From Bacillota bacterium (lineage in GTDB: Bacteria; Bacillota; Clostridia; Peptostreptococcales; Anaerovoracaceae), in contig JAQSXD010000272.1 in NCBI GenBank assembly GCA_029266295.1, positions 1 through 5,623 on the forward strand: DNA of 5,623 nt, read 5' to 3'. Position numbers and translations under genes: made by a program. Position 1 is the first letter of the stretch. Each line of letters opens with the position of its first letter. This document shows, one piece after another, positions 4,664-5,623 of this stretch. A model generated the notes under the pieces. That model was not told the DNA's origin. It made no database searches and saw nothing but the letters and a program-made list of their open reading frames with translations.

Positions 4664-5623
4664 ATGAAGAAAATATTCACCATAAATTGTGGTTCGACTT
4701 CAACGAAGGTCGCATATTTTCATGATGACATTCTAATTAGCAAAGTATCTCTGGACATTACTTCAGAACAGCTGAAGCAGATGCCGAAGACACTGCAGCA
4801 GCTCGAACTGAGAACAAGTCAAGTAAGAGAATTCCTAACGAAAAACCATTTGGATCCTAAGGAATTTGAGATCATCGTCGCCAGAGCTGGCACCATTCCC
4901 GCTGTTCCCACAGACGGTGCCTACGAAGTGAATGAACTTATGCTCGCATCTGTGACCTATGCACCGGAGGCACAGCACGCATCCACCCTCTCCTGCCTCA
5001 TTGCAAACGAGCTGGTAAAAGACCTTGCTCTTCCGGTGATTATCTATGACCCAACCTGCGTGGATTCTGCAGACCCCATTGCAAAGATTACGGGGATTCC
5101 TGAGATTACCAACATGCCGGTAGCCCATCTGCTGAATACAAAGATGGCCGGAATCACTTATGCAGAATCAATCGGCAGTGAGTATAAAGATTTAAATCTG
5201 ATCATCGTCCAGCTTGGCGGCGGAATTACCCTTGGGTTTCATGATCATGGAAGGATTGCCGACTGGATTTACGATGACGAAGGCCCCATGTCGCCTCAGC
5301 GAGCCGGAAGAATTCCCACCAGATATTTGGCCAACTTCTGTTACAACAGCAAGATGACGCTGCAGGAAATGCGCATGTACCTCTGTGGTCAAAGCGGCCT
5401 TTCCGCTTACTTCGGCACGCAGGACGTGAGAGATGTTGAAAAGCTGATTGAAGCCGGTGATGAGAAAGCAGAACTGGTACTTCATGCGCTGGCCTACGGC
5501 GTGGCAAAAGGAATCGGTGAGCTTTCCATAATTCGAGGAGGCAAGGTGGATCAGATCATCTTGACTGGGGGAATTGCCTACTCCAAACGCATTACGGAGT
5601 GGATCAGTGAACTGGTTCAGTTT
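4664..5623 (+). CDS. Butyrate kinase-like carboxylate kinase, 3' end outside the window
   Basis: The 320 visible residues have no stop; butyrate kinases are about 355 residues, so about 35 are missing. The family (acetokinase, ASKHA fold) transfers phosphate between ATP and a short carboxylate, usually making ATP from butyryl phosphate. Visible motifs are the phosphate-binding INCGSTSTK (7-15), AQHAST (103-108), YDPTCVD (128-134) with Asp129, QLGGGITLG (183-191), EGPMSPQRAG (206-215) with Arg213, and LTGGIAYSK (300-308). It departs from typical butyrate kinase as I recall it: INPGSTSTK has Cys for Pro, GRGG is ARAG (73-76, Arg74 kept), and the His before GGG, equivalent to the transition-state His of acetate kinases, is Gln183. 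It may prefer another acid or be weakly active. The start is ATG at 4664, after AAAGGA at 4647-4652 (11-base spacing). Its place behind a putative C-C hydrolase that releases a free acid suggests it handles that acid. Confidence 0.9.
   Translation, partial: MKKIFTINCGSTSTKVAYFHDDILISKVSLDITSEQLKQMPKTLQQLELRTSQVREFLTKNHLDPKEFEIIVARAGTIPAVPTDGAYEVNELMLASVTYAPEAQHASTLSCLIANELVKDLALPVIIYDPTCVDSADPIAKITGIPEITNMPVAHLLNTKMAGITYAESIGSEYKDLNLIIVQLGGGITLGFHDHGRIADWIYDDEGPMSPQRAGRIPTRYLANFCYNSKMTLQEMRMYLCGQSGLSAYFGTQDVRDVEKLIEAGDEKAELVLHALAYGVAKGIGELSIIRGGKVDQIILTGGIAYSKRITEWISELVQF

Overview
The window looks like a chromosomal catabolic region of an anaerobic, moderate-GC Firmicute, probably class Clostridia. 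The evidence is a butyrate-kinase-type gene, strong purine-rich ribosome binding sites, an HSP90 whose N-terminus resembles the clostridial form, and AT-rich intergenic DNA. This placement is inferred from gene content and style; no rRNA or other taxonomic marker is present.

Layout from left to right: (1) the last 33 codons of a crotonase-superfamily gene (1-102), closed by a strong stem-loop (124-160); (2) a leader with imperfect direct repeats (164-224), then a complete SDR oxidoreductase (269-1030); (3) about 200 bases with a 36-base tandem repeat and no convincing gene, ending in a terminator hairpin (1236-1277) shared by convergent genes; (4) an HSP90/HtpG chaperone on the minus strand (1364-3322), whose leader carries an extended -10 promoter and a perfect 13-bp inverted repeat made of two GGACWGTCC palindromes; (5) a second, full-length crotonase (3647-4534), a close paralog of the first; (6) a repeat-rich spacer and a divergent butyrate-kinase homolog (4664 to the window end), truncated by the window edge.

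The full-length crotonase does not look like an ordinary enoyl-CoA hydratase. Its motifs (LIW, GGHIELA, LDPH, VPGDG and a late GTEMF) match, from memory, those of 6-oxocamphor hydrolase, which opens cyclic 1,3-diketones by a retro-Claisen reaction without CoA. All four residues I recall as catalytic there (two His, one Asp, one Glu) have counterparts. Two such paralogs, an SDR and a carboxylate kinase suggest a hypothesis: a ketone/alcohol redox step by the SDR, ring or chain cleavage of a 1,3-diketone by the crotonases to give a free acid, and interconversion of that acid with its acyl phosphate by the kinase. The substrate cannot be read from the sequence. The chaperone gene is transcribed in the opposite direction and interrupts the cluster.
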